From Verrucomicrobiota bacterium (GTDB lineage Bacteria > Verrucomicrobiota > Verrucomicrobiia > Chthoniobacterales > JAFAMB01), in assembly GCA_019246215.1 (NCBI GenBank), contig JAFAQT010000343.1, forward strand, positions 1 through 32,766: a DNA stretch of 32,766 bases. The letters run 5' to 3'. The position numbers and the translations under genes are program-made. Below, piece after piece: positions 9,311 through 17,170 of this stretch (positions are counted from its first letter, which is position 1; each line of letters begins with the position of its first letter). The notes under the pieces are model-generated. The model had not been told where the DNA came from. It saw nothing but the letters and a program-made list of their open reading frames with translations, and ran no database searches.

Positions 9311-10753
9311 ATGCCATTAAATCGCGACCAATGTTATCAGGCAATGTTAACGCATGATCCGCGATTTGATGGACATTTCTTTGTGGCGGTAAGATCGACC
9401 CGGATTTACTGCCGGCCAATTTGCCGGTCCAAGCGGCCTGCGCTGGAGAATTGCGAATTTTATCGGCTGGCGGCAGCCGCCGAGGTGGCTGGATATCGTC
9501 CCTGTCTTCGTTGCAGACCGGAGCTTGCTCCCGGGCAGTCTCCTGCGGATTCCGCAGACCGGTTGGCGTCGGCGGCCATTAAACAGATCGAAGCTGGCGG
9601 CCTGCAAGAGCAAAGGGTGTCGGATCTGGCGTCCAAGCTAGGGGTAAGCGAGCGCCATCTCAGACGTGTCCTGGTGGAAAACGTCGGTGTCACTCCGATT
9701 CAGTTGGCGCAAACTCACAAACTTCTTTTGGCTAAACAACTCCTGACTGATACAACCTTGCCGATCATCGACGTCGCGCTCGCAAGCGGGTTTGCCAGTC
9801 TCAGGCGATTTAATGCGTTGTTTCGCGAAAGATATGCTTTTTCGCCTAAAACGCTCCGAGAGAAGAATCCAAATGTGAAACATTTGCCCTCCTCTCTGCC
9901 CTCTTGCTTTTGTCGACTCTTTTACCGTACGCCGTTTGATTGGAGTTCGTTGTTGACTTTTTTTTCCAGGCGCATTTTTGCCGGAATCGAGCAACTGGAG
10001 GGAGAAACCTATCGGCGAACAGTCGCAATCGGATCGCACCAAGGATGGATTTCTGTTGAAAATGATCCGGTGCACTCGGCGCTTCGTGCTGAAGTTTCGA
10101 TCTCGCTCCTGCCAGTGTTAATGCAAGTACTGGCGCGGCTTCGGAGATTGTTTGATCTTGAGGCAACTCCTAAGCAAATCACAATGCACCTGGGTTCGCT
10201 GGCGAATGGCAATCCGGGCTTGCGAGTTCCCGGGGCTTTCGATGGATTTGAAATGGCAATCCGGGCTATCCTCGGACAACAGGTAAGCGTTGAAGCGGCA
10301 ACGACATTTGCCGGACGGCTGACCCGTCACTTTGGGCGATCCATAGAGACTCCTTTTCCCGGCCTGACACACCTAGCGCCAACGGCTTCGGCGATTGCAG
10401 CCGCCAGCGAAGATGAACTGACTCGGATAGGGGTTACCAAGTCCCGGGCGAGAACGATTCTTGCGATAGCACGAGCGGTTGCGAATGGCTTAATAACGCT
10501 CGATGTCGCGGTATCTATTGATCAGGCATTAGCCAAGCTGAAAGAGCTTCCCGGTATAGGCGATTGGACCGTTCAATATTTTGCCATGCGGGCTTTTGGA
10601 TGGCCAGACGCATTTCCCCATAGCGACCTTGGTATTTTGAAGGCTCTTAAAACGAAAAATCCGCGTCATGCCTTGGCCGCATCCGAAAATTGGCGTCCCT
10701 GGCGCGCGTACGCGGCGATGCATTTATGGCAGTCATTGGAGAAAAATCTATGA
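9311..10753 (+). CDS. Ada-AlkA fusion: methylphosphotriester acceptor/AraC regulator and 3-methyladenine DNA glycosylase
   Basis: The 480-residue fusion has three parts. Residues 1-75 are the Ada N-terminal zinc domain with ligands Cys34, Cys38, Cys65 and Cys68; Cys34 corresponds to the methyl acceptor of E. coli Ada. About 80-180 is an AraC-type helix-turn-helix domain (VSERHLRRVL, then DVALASGFASLRRFNALFRE). About 195-480 is an AlkA N-domain followed by an HhH-GPD glycosylase, with hairpin LPGIGDWTVQYFAMRAFG and catalytic Asp in FPHSDLG. It removes alkylated bases and probably activates alkylation-repair genes after self-methylation. The ATG at 9311 (MPLNRDQCYQAM) matches the family start; a TTG at 9257 would add 18 unusual residues. 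The guanine-methyltransferase domain of classical Ada is absent, but ogt overlaps the end of this gene. Confidence 0.93.
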   Translation: MPLNRDQCYQAMLTHDPRFDGHFFVAVRSTRIYCRPICRSKRPALENCEFYRLAAAAEVAGYRPCLRCRPELAPGQSPADSADRLASAAIKQIEAGGLQEQRVSDLASKLGVSERHLRRVLVENVGVTPIQLAQTHKLLLAKQLLTDTTLPIIDVALASGFASLRRFNALFRERYAFSPKTLREKNPNVKHLPSSLPSCFCRLFYRTPFDWSSLLTFFSRRIFAGIEQLEGETYRRTVAIGSHQGWISVENDPVHSALRAEVSISLLPVLMQVLARLRRLFDLEATPKQITMHLGSLANGNPGLRVPGAFDGFEMAIRAILGQQVSVEAATTFAGRLTRHFGRSIETPFPGLTHLAPTASAIAAASEDELTRIGVTKSRARTILAIARAVANGLITLDVAVSIDQALAKLKELPGIGDWTVQYFAMRAFGWPDAFPHSDLGILKALKTKNPRHALAASENWRPWRAYAAMHLWQSLEKNL

Positions 10754-11259
10754 GTTATTATTGCGTTTATCACAGCCCGATTGGCCCACTGGAAATGGTC
10801 TCGGATGGTACCTCACTGGTCGGCCTGCATTTCAGCAACCCCATACACCCGGCGAACTCCGTGGAAAATGCGACGGTGAGTCCATTCCCGGAAACTGCGG
10901 AACAGCTGGAAGAATATTTTGCGGGTACACTTGAGGAGTTCGACCTTCCAATCGCGCTCAATGGTAGCGATTTTCAGGTCCGGGCGTGGAATGAACTGAG
11001 GAAAATCCCGTATGGTGAGACAATCTCGTACAAAATGCAGGCGGAGAAAATTGGAAGTAAGCCGCGTGCGGTTGGTTGGGCCAACGGCCAAAATCCTGTC
11101 TGTATTATCCTGCCCTGCCATCGCGTGATCGGGGCTGATGGCCGCCTGGTGGGCTACGGCGGAGGTCTTAATCGCAAGCGCGCGCTTCTGCATTTCGAGG
11201 CGACAGTGCGGGATTTTGGACCGCAACCATTCTGCGGACACGCTCCTTGCCCAACCTGA
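10750..11259 (+). CDS. ogt: Methylated-DNA--protein-cysteine methyltransferase
   Basis: The 169-residue suicide enzyme accepts the alkyl group from O6-alkylguanine. The active site is PCHRVIGADGRLVGYGGGL with Cys123, preceded by the family segment AVGWANGQNP. The N-terminal ~70 residues form the variable RNase-H-like domain. The ATG at 10750 overlaps the Ada-AlkA stop by four bases (ATGA), a strong sign of translational coupling; a longer frame from 10690 would run within the preceding gene. The C-terminal 20 residues beyond the usual end (after HFEA) include a few extra Cys and Pro and look like a lineage-specific tail. Together the two genes reconstitute the activities of Ada and AlkA in one two-gene unit. 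Confidence 0.95.
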   Translation: MSYYCVYHSPIGPLEMVSDGTSLVGLHFSNPIHPANSVENATVSPFPETAEQLEEYFAGTLEEFDLPIALNGSDFQVRAWNELRKIPYGETISYKMQAEKIGSKPRAVGWANGQNPVCIILPCHRVIGADGRLVGYGGGLNRKRALLHFEATVRDFGPQPFCGHAPCPT

Positions 11260-11326
11260 CCAGGGGCGTCGGATTTGTAACTTCTTGATAACCTCATGGT
11301 TTCACTGGACGATCTTGAAAGGCCCG

Positions 11327-11358
11327 GGAAGGGTGACCTAGTGATTAGCCGCCCTTCC
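11327..11358. terminator. Possible bidirectional terminator between convergent genes
   Basis: GGAAGGG (11327-11333) pairs with CCCTTCC (11352-11358) around an 18-base loop, in the gap between ogt and the convergent zinc-ribbon gene. The sequence after it on the plus strand is pyrimidine-rich (ATTTCCTTTCTCC), but there is no clean T-run. Confidence 0.3.
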
Positions 11359-11381
11359 ATTTCCTTTCTCCGGGCACCACG

Positions 11382-11609
11382 TTACGCGTAAACGTGGATC
11401 CAAAATCCACAATCCGGGCAACGGAACCACTGAGGGTCGAAATCCATCCAAGCCGTGAGTGCTGAGCCACAATTCGGACAGGTAAAATTGACACGCGCTC
11501 CATGCGCTGAGACCTCATCCGCTGTTTCGGTCGCGTCTGTCTTTTTGACGACCCGTCCTTCTTTGCTCGCATCAACTTGTTCACCCGGTTTTTGCAATTC
11601 AACTTTCAT
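11382..11609 (-). CDS. Small zinc-ribbon protein
   Basis: The 75-residue protein has an acidic/basic low-complexity N-terminal half and a C-terminal zinc ribbon. The ribbon has knuckles CPNCG (Cys44, Cys47) and CPDCG (Cys64, Cys67) and closes with FWIHVYA. The spacing fits a single structural zinc site. I do not recognise a named family and nothing shows a DNA- or protein-binding partner. The start is the ATG at 11609; a GGAG lies too far upstream to serve as a usual ribosome site. It is convergent with ogt. Confidence 0.65.
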   Translation of the reverse strand: MKVELQKPGEQVDASKEGRVVKKTDATETADEVSAHGARVNFTCPNCGSALTAWMDFDPQWFRCPDCGFWIHVYA

Positions 11610-11690
11610 AATTGTTTAATCTTGATCTCCATTTTTGTTTTTGCGCATTTTTCAATGCCATTGTCTCTTCAATAGTAAGACGATCCTGCC

Positions 11691-11718
11691 AAGAGCTCTT
11701 GCAAAGACAAGAGCTTTT
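11691..11718. other. Stem-loop in intergenic DNA
   Basis: AGCTCTTG (11694-11701) pairs with CAAGAGCT (11708-11715) around a six-base loop, and the stem extends outward through one G-T pair and two A-T pairs. On the plus strand it ends in TTTT and resembles a short intrinsic terminator, but no plus-strand gene precedes it. It lies downstream of the minus-strand ABC exporter gene. Confidence 0.35.
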
Positions 11719-11762
11719 ACGGAGAGGAAGGCTGGAATGGTCGACTTAACTCAAAATCGAAG

Positions 11763-11811
11763 CTAGGGTGCCAACTGCCAAACTTAAGGGATTTAGGAGA
11801 TGGTACCCTAG
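11763..11811. repeat. CTAG-ended interspersed repeat, short copy
   Basis: CTAGGGTGCC (11763-11772) and GGTACCCTAG (11802-11811) are inverted repeats with one mismatch. Inside the right end is AACTTAAGGGATTTAGGAG (11781-11799), identical to 436-454 in the long copy near the left end of the window. GCCAACTG also precedes it in both copies. The copy is only 49 bases, so the family has a constant right end and variable middle. It lies just downstream of the ABC exporter stop codon at 11884, much as the long copy abuts another gene end. Confidence 0.5.
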
Positions 11812-11883
11812 AAAGTCAAACACAGATTGGAGGAGGGCAGTTAGAGGGTTCTCCCCGGCAGTGCCATCCTCCGGGATTCAGGT

Positions 11884-13830
11884 TCAGGTTTGTTGCGCGG
11901 CTTCGTTGTAAAGTTTTCGAAACAGGCCTTCTTGGCCCCGCAACTCTTGTGGCGTTCCTGCTTGGATGATAGTCCCGTCGTGAAGTACCAGAATGCGTTC
12001 GCAGAACCGCGACTGCCATACAATATCGTGGTCGACCAGTACGGCAGTTCTACCTGCGCATGCGTGTTGCATAACGTCTATCAGTGGATACTTCTCCAGC
12101 GGGCCCATCCCGGTCGTTGGTTCATCCAATAAGAGCACTTTCGGATCCCGCAGCAAACATCGAGTCAGCGCAAAGAGTTTGCGTTGGCCGCCGGAGAGCC
12201 GGCCCCCCGCATCGAAGGGTTCATCGAGAGGATGTTCACCGAAAGTGTTTTTAAGGATTTCCCATAGCCCGGTTCTTTCGCAAAGTGCGACGACCTGGCC
12301 GTCCGACGCATGTGGGCTGGCAATTCGAAAATTTTCCCTAATGGTGTCGTGGAAGAATCCTGGGAATTGTGACATCAAAACGATATTGCTGCGGAGCGTT
12401 GCTAAACTAATCCCAGAGATGGGTCGACCGCCCAGCAGGATTTTTCCCCCCTGCGGTTCATAAAATCGAAGAGCCAGCCGAAAGAATGTCGTCTTGCCTT
12501 GCCCAGGTCTGGCGACTAGCCCAATCCGCTGGCCGCATGGGATCTCGAACGACACCCCGTTTAGCACGTTTCGGACCTTCGCTGCCGGATAGCTAAAGAC
12601 TACATCAATAGCTTCCAGGGTCCCGTCTAACTGACTCTCTTCAGCCGGTTCTACCAGTTGGCTGACCGCCGGACGACGTCCTAAAATCGAAGCCACTAAC
12701 GCAAGACCCGGCCATGTCATACGAGCGGTAACGGAAAGCCCGGAAAACAATTGAATGGAACTCATAAACTGTGGTGTAATCAACGCTAGGGCGACGACGC
12801 TCCCAGGATTTCCCCCTTTTTCTGAGAAAACCAGGTAGACGGCTGTACCTAGTAACCCAGCAAGAACAAGTGTCCCAGGAGCCGAATTGAGAACGTTCAG
12901 TTTCTCCATGATGACATTTTGATTCATCTTGGCGCGAAGCGACGCTTGGAGCAGATCCGCGTGTTTCTTTCCGAACGCGTTTTCGGCCCGAATCGCTTGA
13001 ATTTCTTCGGAAGCCGCGATCGCGCCTCCAACCAGCGTGGCAAGCTGAAGGTTGCTCTTTTGAACCGCGGACGATTCCCGTTGCAAGAATCGTCCCAGTG
13101 AATTGATGAGCAGCGGCGAAATAAGTGCAAACCCGCAGATGAACAGAAACGAGATCCACGCCGTTCCGCCGCCACTTCCCTGGAGTTTCACTAACTGATC
13201 GTAGAGAGTCCATCCAGCGATCACGACTCCGGATATCTGAAGAATTGGATCCAGTAAGAGCTGTCGGATTCCCAATTGAGCCTGGGTACAGAACTGGTTC
13301 ACTACCATGGTCAATCGATCCGCGTCATATTCAAAAAAAAACTCGGGGGGCTGACGCAGAATGGCGTTGAAAATATCGATTCGTATCGCGTTAGTCATCT
13401 TTCCGTCCAGAAGGCTCGTCAGATAGCGAAGCAAGCCTGTCATCACGACGAACGCGATCGACAGCAGGAGCCAGAGCAGATACGTCGCTAAGAGTTTGCC
13501 TCGCACACGTGCCGTTTCTGTTTGTCTGTCGGCTGGAGGAGCAACGGCTATGATTTTCTTTGCGGCGGGCGCACTTCCACTAGTCTCTCTTTGAGAATGG
13601 CTCGCTCGCTCTTGCTGGAAAAAGTTTGTTAATTCGCTGAGATTCAGACCGACTGCGATTGGCAGCAGTGGACGGCACACCACGGTCACCAGAATGTACA
13701 CCACGACCAACCATTTGTACCTTCCCAGGTAACGCTTCCCCAGATCGAGGATAACTCGTGGTTGAAATGGCTTATCATCCGGTGAATTTGTCTCAGGGTG
13801 GTCCGCACTCTTTTGATCCACTCTCGGCAC
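11884..13830 (-). CDS. ABC exporter, fused membrane and ATP-binding domains (minus-arm exporter)
   Basis: The 648-residue half-transporter has an exporter-type membrane domain (about 35-390) with a long, polar Ser/Lys-rich loop between the first two helices. The ATP-binding domain (about 400-648) has A-loop FSYPA, Walker A ARPGQGKTT, Q-loop LMSQFPGFF, signature LSGGQRKLFAL, Walker B VLLLDEP and H-loop VDHD. The D-loop is degenerate: after DEPTTG comes MGP where LD is expected. No N-terminal C39 peptidase is present. The start is taken as GTG at 13830, without a clear ribosome site. It lies 72 bases downstream of htrA on the same strand. The other ABC gene (17171-19054) has the same layout and different motif defects, so the two could form a heterodimer; that is inference. 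The substrate is unknown. Confidence 0.85.
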   Translation of the reverse strand: MPRVDQKSADHPETNSPDDKPFQPRVILDLGKRYLGRYKWLVVVYILVTVVCRPLLPIAVGLNLSELTNFFQQERASHSQRETSGSAPAAKKIIAVAPPADRQTETARVRGKLLATYLLWLLLSIAFVVMTGLLRYLTSLLDGKMTNAIRIDIFNAILRQPPEFFFEYDADRLTMVVNQFCTQAQLGIRQLLLDPILQISGVVIAGWTLYDQLVKLQGSGGGTAWISFLFICGFALISPLLINSLGRFLQRESSAVQKSNLQLATLVGGAIAASEEIQAIRAENAFGKKHADLLQASLRAKMNQNVIMEKLNVLNSAPGTLVLAGLLGTAVYLVFSEKGGNPGSVVALALITPQFMSSIQLFSGLSVTARMTWPGLALVASILGRRPAVSQLVEPAEESQLDGTLEAIDVVFSYPAAKVRNVLNGVSFEIPCGQRIGLVARPGQGKTTFFRLALRFYEPQGGKILLGGRPISGISLATLRSNIVLMSQFPGFFHDTIRENFRIASPHASDGQVVALCERTGLWEILKNTFGEHPLDEPFDAGGRLSGGQRKLFALTRCLLRDPKVLLLDEPTTGMGPLEKYPLIDVMQHACAGRTAVLVDHDIVWQSRFCERILVLHDGTIIQAGTPQELRGQEGLFRKLYNEAAQQT

Positions 13831-13902
13831 AAGATTCGATTCTGGGCGTTCTTTTCCCGGTACTGAAGTGAAAGTTCGCCCGCTAGGCTGTGGTGCTATC
13901 TA

Positions 13903-15015
13903 CTAATCTTCTGGCAATGGTCTCTCTCCCAGAGCTACCTTCTCAGAAACCTTTTGACCCTCGCGGTAAATATCCATTTCAACGGTTTTGCCTGGCGGCA
14001 GGAAAATAATGCTCCGCTCAAGTTCCACGCTGGACTTCACCGGGTTACCGTCCAGCGCCGTGATAACGTCCTTGGGCTGCAAACCTGCCTTTCCCGCCGG
14101 ACTGTCCGGCACAAGCCCGACGATAATGACGCCCTTGACGTTTTCTGGAATCGAAAACATGGCAGCCAAACCAGGAGTGAGGGTTTGCAACTCCGCACCT
14201 AAATAGGCGCGCCGGATCTTTCCACCCTTTTTCAGGCCTTGCATGACACTGTCCGCAAGTGGGGCCGCAATCGCAAAATTGACTCCGGAGGGAGTCGGTT
14301 CCTGTTTTTTGTTACCGAGATTAGGATCCGCATAAAATCTCGTGTTAATCCCGATCAAATCGCCATTGAGATTAACCAGCGCTCCGCCAGAGTTGCCATG
14401 GTTGATGGCAGCGTCGGTTTGAATATAGTCTTCGAACTCCCCGGGTGACAGAGGCCGATCGATCGCACTTACGATTCCCATTGAAACCGATTGGCCCAAG
14501 CCAAAGGCATTGCCGATTGCTAACACCGCATCGCCCACTCGGTAGGAGCCAGCTTCAGCAAAATGTAGAGCGGGCAAGTTCGATTCAGATATTTTGATCA
14601 GGGCTAGGTCTGTATCCGGGTCAGTCCCAATGAGCGTTGCGTGGTAATCCTTATGGACATCTTCCCGAGTCACGATAATGCCGGAAGCCCCGTCTACGAC
14701 GTGATTATTGGTAATGATGTAACCATCAGGGGAAAGGATGACTCCGGAGCCTTGGCTGCCTCCCACGATCTCGGATTGATCCGGGTTCTCACGCCTGCCA
14801 AAAGGGTCTGTCTTAATCTCGGAAGAACGCTTTGTAACAGTGATCGAGACGACCGAGGGCGCAACCCTGGCCACAAGATCAGCCACTCCCGGAGCCTGTT
14901 TCGGATTGGTGTTTTGCCCGAACCCGAACTCGCCTGGAGCCAGGATCGCAAAAGCAGTCAAAGCAGTCAATATTGCTGTCGCAGCGGGCGACGCGAGGAC
15001 CCTGCGAAAATTCAT
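13903..15015 (-). CDS. Secreted HtrA/DegP-type serine protease with one PDZ domain
   Basis: The 370-residue protein starts with a signal peptide or anchor (hydrophobic about 9-28). A trypsin-like protease domain follows with triad His105 (ITNNHVVDG), Asp136 (DPDTDLALIK) and Ser209 (HGNSGGALVNL). A single PDZ domain occupies about 265-360, including GVIIVGLVPDSPAGKAGL and DVITALDGNPV. This makes it a DegS/HtrA-like periplasmic quality-control protease rather than the two-PDZ DegP type. It starts with ATG at 15015, 19 bases after the small unknown gene and 72 before the exporter gene, so the three probably form one transcript. Its place in a cassette with a second protease and two exporters suggests a role in processing or surveillance of exported material, which is inference. 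Confidence 0.92.
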   Translation of the reverse strand: MNFRRVLASPAATAILTALTAFAILAPGEFGFGQNTNPKQAPGVADLVARVAPSVVSITVTKRSSEIKTDPFGRRENPDQSEIVGGSQGSGVILSPDGYIITNNHVVDGASGIIVTREDVHKDYHATLIGTDPDTDLALIKISESNLPALHFAEAGSYRVGDAVLAIGNAFGLGQSVSMGIVSAIDRPLSPGEFEDYIQTDAAINHGNSGGALVNLNGDLIGINTRFYADPNLGNKKQEPTPSGVNFAIAAPLADSVMQGLKKGGKIRRAYLGAELQTLTPGLAAMFSIPENVKGVIIVGLVPDSPAGKAGLQPKDVITALDGNPVKSSVELERSIIFLPPGKTVEMDIYREGQKVSEKVALGERPLPED

Positions 15016-15034
15016 GAAAGTTAACGGGTTCTAA

Positions 15035-15409
15035 CTAGGTCAAATGGGCACCTGTCCGGTTGTCTCTTAGAAATCTTGCCGGAAAACCTCCACCAGGGTG
15101 AAAGTGAAGTCCGGTGTAGCAAATGCCATCGTCCTCAGAGACTGCGGTGCCATACAATAGGTCAGAATGCGGTCCATATTGACCGTCTTCGCGGAGCACG
15201 TAGTGGCGCGCAGAGACTTCATCAGCAGCGTTCGCATTTGGAAGAATCAAACCAGTGTAGGGAGCAATCGGCAGATGCCCCAGCTCCTTGATGCGCTCTG
15301 GAGAGACCCTGTGTTGTTTCGCTAGTGCTTCAGGGAATTCGTAGACAAATCCGTCCAGGCCGGTCAAAAAAACTGAGCCAAGAGGCTCCGGATATAATTT
15401 GATGCTCAT
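15035..15409 (-). CDS. Unknown 124-residue protein, possible substrate of the flanking protease/exporter genes
   Basis: I do not recognise this protein. The ATG at 15409 (MSIKLYPEPLGSVF) is chosen because the 88 codons open upstream have no coding character and fall in the divergent promoter region. The N-terminal part includes a helical stretch (PEALAKQHRVSPERIKELGH). The C-terminal third is rich in Gly, His, Tyr, Pro and Asp, has a single Cys, and includes FHPGGGFPARF. There is no signal peptide, membrane helix or double-glycine motif. It is the first gene of the htrA-exporter arm and faces the GAF-subtilisin-exporter arm. The small size and position make it a candidate substrate or adaptor, but an unrelated conserved protein is equally possible. 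Confidence 0.65.
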   Translation of the reverse strand: MSIKLYPEPLGSVFLTGLDGFVYEFPEALAKQHRVSPERIKELGHLPIAPYTGLILPNANAADEVSARHYVLREDGQYGPHSDLLYGTAVSEDDGICYTGLHFHPGGGFPARFLRDNRTGAHLT

Positions 15410-15565
15410 GATGGTAAAACAGGTTGTTACTAAGGGGACGAAGCGGGGATTGGTTTTTTGCAGATTTTCTTGGCTTTTGCGGTCTCGACTCTCGGAGACT
15501 GCGTTGCGATCCAATGTTGCCTCCCTGCAACCTCCAGCAATGCTATCCGCTGCTTGTTTTCTGCA

Positions 15566-15579
15566 TTTTCTGCAGAAAA
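15566..15579. promoter_or_regulatory. Palindrome in the divergent intergenic region
   Basis: TTTTCTGCAGAAAA is a perfect 14-base palindrome, and a partial copy (TTTTCTGCA) directly precedes it. It lies in the 290-base gap between the two divergent arms of the protease/exporter cassette, a natural place for a shared operator. No -35/-10 pair is convincing. Confidence 0.35.
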
Positions 15580-15699
15580 ATTGCAAGAGAGACGAATATG
15601 TCCGTACTACACGGTAGAGAGTCAACGAGCTCCTTAAACCAGAACCAGATATTAGCAAGAGATTTACTACCATCGCCCGGATAAGCCATCACAAAAAAT

Positions 15700-16293
15700 A
15701 TGCGATTTACCCTTTTGCCAGATCCCCGTTTTCGAAAGCATTTCTCCGCTTTGGCAGATCGGCTCGACAAAGCCGCTCAACTTGTTACCCGAGAAACCTT
15801 TAGTGATTTTGTCGACGATCTGATGACGACCGTCCTTAAAGACGGTTTTGCCGCAGCGGGAGCTGATGAAGGTACGCTTTGGCTAGTCAATGCCCGGAAG
15901 CGTAAATTGGACGCCGTATTTAATGACGGGCCAAGGGCTAAGAAAATGCGTGAATTGAGCCAAACATTAGATCGCGGCCTGATTAGCATGGTTTTTTCAA
16001 CCGGCCAGCCGTTCTGTGAAAATAACATCGAGCAAAATCCCGACCATGATAAAGCCGTCGATCGTCAGATGGGATCTCCTACCACCGCGATGATCGCAGT
16101 TCCATTTTACTTCGCCCAGGAATGCCGAGGCATCGTTTCGTGCGTTCATCTCGCAAAGAAGCCCGGATCCGCTCCAGCTCAAAAAGATTTCGACATGGAA
16201 TCGATGAGGGAAGTCACTCGGGCGGCTTCGTTGCTGACGCGCCTTTTCGATCTTAAGCTGATCTCGCGGATTATTGGCTACGGCCACGACTGA
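15700..16293 (+). CDS. GAF-domain protein
   Basis: The 197-residue protein is a single GAF-type sensor domain (about 20-185) with an N-terminal helix. Typical features are GADEGTLWLVNARKRKLDAV, DRGLISMVFSTGQPF and the core strand GIVSCVHLA. There is no attached kinase, cyclase or DNA-binding domain, no signal peptide and no membrane helix, so it is likely cytoplasmic. It starts with ATG at 15700 and lacks a clear ribosome site. The subtilisin-like gene starts 11 bases after its stop, so the two are cotranscribed, with the exporter next. A stand-alone GAF protein at the head of a protease-exporter operon could sense a ligand or control the protease. The ligand is unknown. Confidence 0.82.
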   Translation: MRFTLLPDPRFRKHFSALADRLDKAAQLVTRETFSDFVDDLMTTVLKDGFAAAGADEGTLWLVNARKRKLDAVFNDGPRAKKMRELSQTLDRGLISMVFSTGQPFCENNIEQNPDHDKAVDRQMGSPTTAMIAVPFYFAQECRGIVSCVHLAKKPGSAPAQKDFDMESMREVTRAASLLTRLFDLKLISRIIGYGHD

Positions 16294-16297
16294 GGTG
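16292..16297 (+). promoter_or_regulatory. Ribosome binding site for the subtilisin-like gene
   Basis: GAGGTG overlaps the stop codon of the GAF gene and lies seven bases before a GTG. It supports GTG at 16305 as the start of the protease and indicates translational coupling with the GAF gene. It is one of few clear Shine-Dalgarno matches in the window. Confidence 0.6.
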
Positions 16298-16304
16298 CTC
16301 ATCA

Positions 16305-17126
16305 GTGAAAACTTGGATTTCTTTGGAGCAAGCCAGAGCGGCTATCGCCTTCGGAACCGGGAAAGGGATTCGCATCGCCGTCCTGGACAGCGGGATCGAG
16401 ATCTCGCATCCCGGTTTGAACGGATTGAGGCTGGCCGATGATCTGGCGTTCATTTCGGATGGGAACACTGTGCAGGTGCGCCCTGGCGCGGGCACCGATG
16501 TTAACGGGCATGGTACTGGAATTGCCGGGATCATCCACACGCTCGCTCCGAAGGCCAAGATCGGGAGTTTTCGCGTTCTGCGGATGGGCCTGTTCGATCT
16601 CACCTCCAAACGTGACATTATCCAAAGGGCCGCTTTTGAGGCCATCGATAAACGCTACCAGATCCTGAATTGCAGCTTCGGCTGCCGGGGTGAAAAGGAG
16701 TTTATCATGGAATTCAAGGATTGGGTGGATGAAGCGTACGTCAAAGGGGTTCACGTCATCAGTGCGTGCAGCAATAGGGATTTTACGGAACGAGAATGGC
16801 CCGCTTATTTTCCCACCGTAGTGACGGTGGATAAGATGGACATCGACCAAACCGAACGTTTTTTTTATCGGCCTGGGAACCTGGTGGAATTTGTTGCCAA
16901 AGGTCAATACTCTGAACTGCTCTGTCTGGATGGTAAGAAGAAAAACGGGTTCGGCACGAGTTTCGCAGCGCCGGTCGCTACAGCGCTTCTCGCTAGGCTG
17001 ATCTCTGTGCATCCTGGTCTTTCGCCTCTGGCAGCGAAGGAATTACTTCGCCTCGTTGCGGAACCATGGCCCAGGGCCCTGAAAGCGAGGAGTTCCCCTT
17101 CGCATCGTCCGCCGACTTCCGAATAA
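16305..17126 (+). CDS. Compact leaderless subtilisin-like (S8) serine protease
   Basis: The 273-residue protein is a minimal S8 protease with complete catalytic residues: Asp28 in AVLDSGIE, His69 in VNGHGTGIAG, oxyanion Asn157 in SACSNRD and Ser219 in GFGTSFAAPVA. There is no signal peptide and no I9 propeptide; the catalytic Asp is within 30 residues of the start. It is therefore predicted to be cytoplasmic and active without pro-domain removal, as for intracellular subtilisins and maturation proteases of some ribosomal peptide pathways. The start is GTG at 16305, supported by GAGGTG. The last ~25 residues are Arg/Ser/Pro-rich and probably disordered. It sits between the GAF gene (11 bases) and the exporter gene (44 bases). 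It could trim a peptide before export; that role is inference. Confidence 0.9.
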   Translation: MKTWISLEQARAAIAFGTGKGIRIAVLDSGIEISHPGLNGLRLADDLAFISDGNTVQVRPGAGTDVNGHGTGIAGIIHTLAPKAKIGSFRVLRMGLFDLTSKRDIIQRAAFEAIDKRYQILNCSFGCRGEKEFIMEFKDWVDEAYVKGVHVISACSNRDFTEREWPAYFPTVVTVDKMDIDQTERFFYRPGNLVEFVAKGQYSELLCLDGKKKNGFGTSFAAPVATALLARLISVHPGLSPLAAKELLRLVAEPWPRALKARSSPSHRPPTSE

Positions 17127-17170
17127 GTCCAAAGCTGATCCTACAGCGAACAATTGCTTCCAGAGATCGA

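Noticed and set aside
15410-15673. 88-residue N-terminal extension of the 124-aa unknown protein
   Set aside because: The stretch is Cys/Arg/Ser-rich, covers the divergent promoter region and the palindrome, and the ATG at 15409 gives a more natural start.
16302-17012. Minus-strand open frame of 236 codons opposite the subtilisin-like gene
   Set aside because: The plus strand has an intact S8 protease with all catalytic residues; the antisense frame is a shadow.
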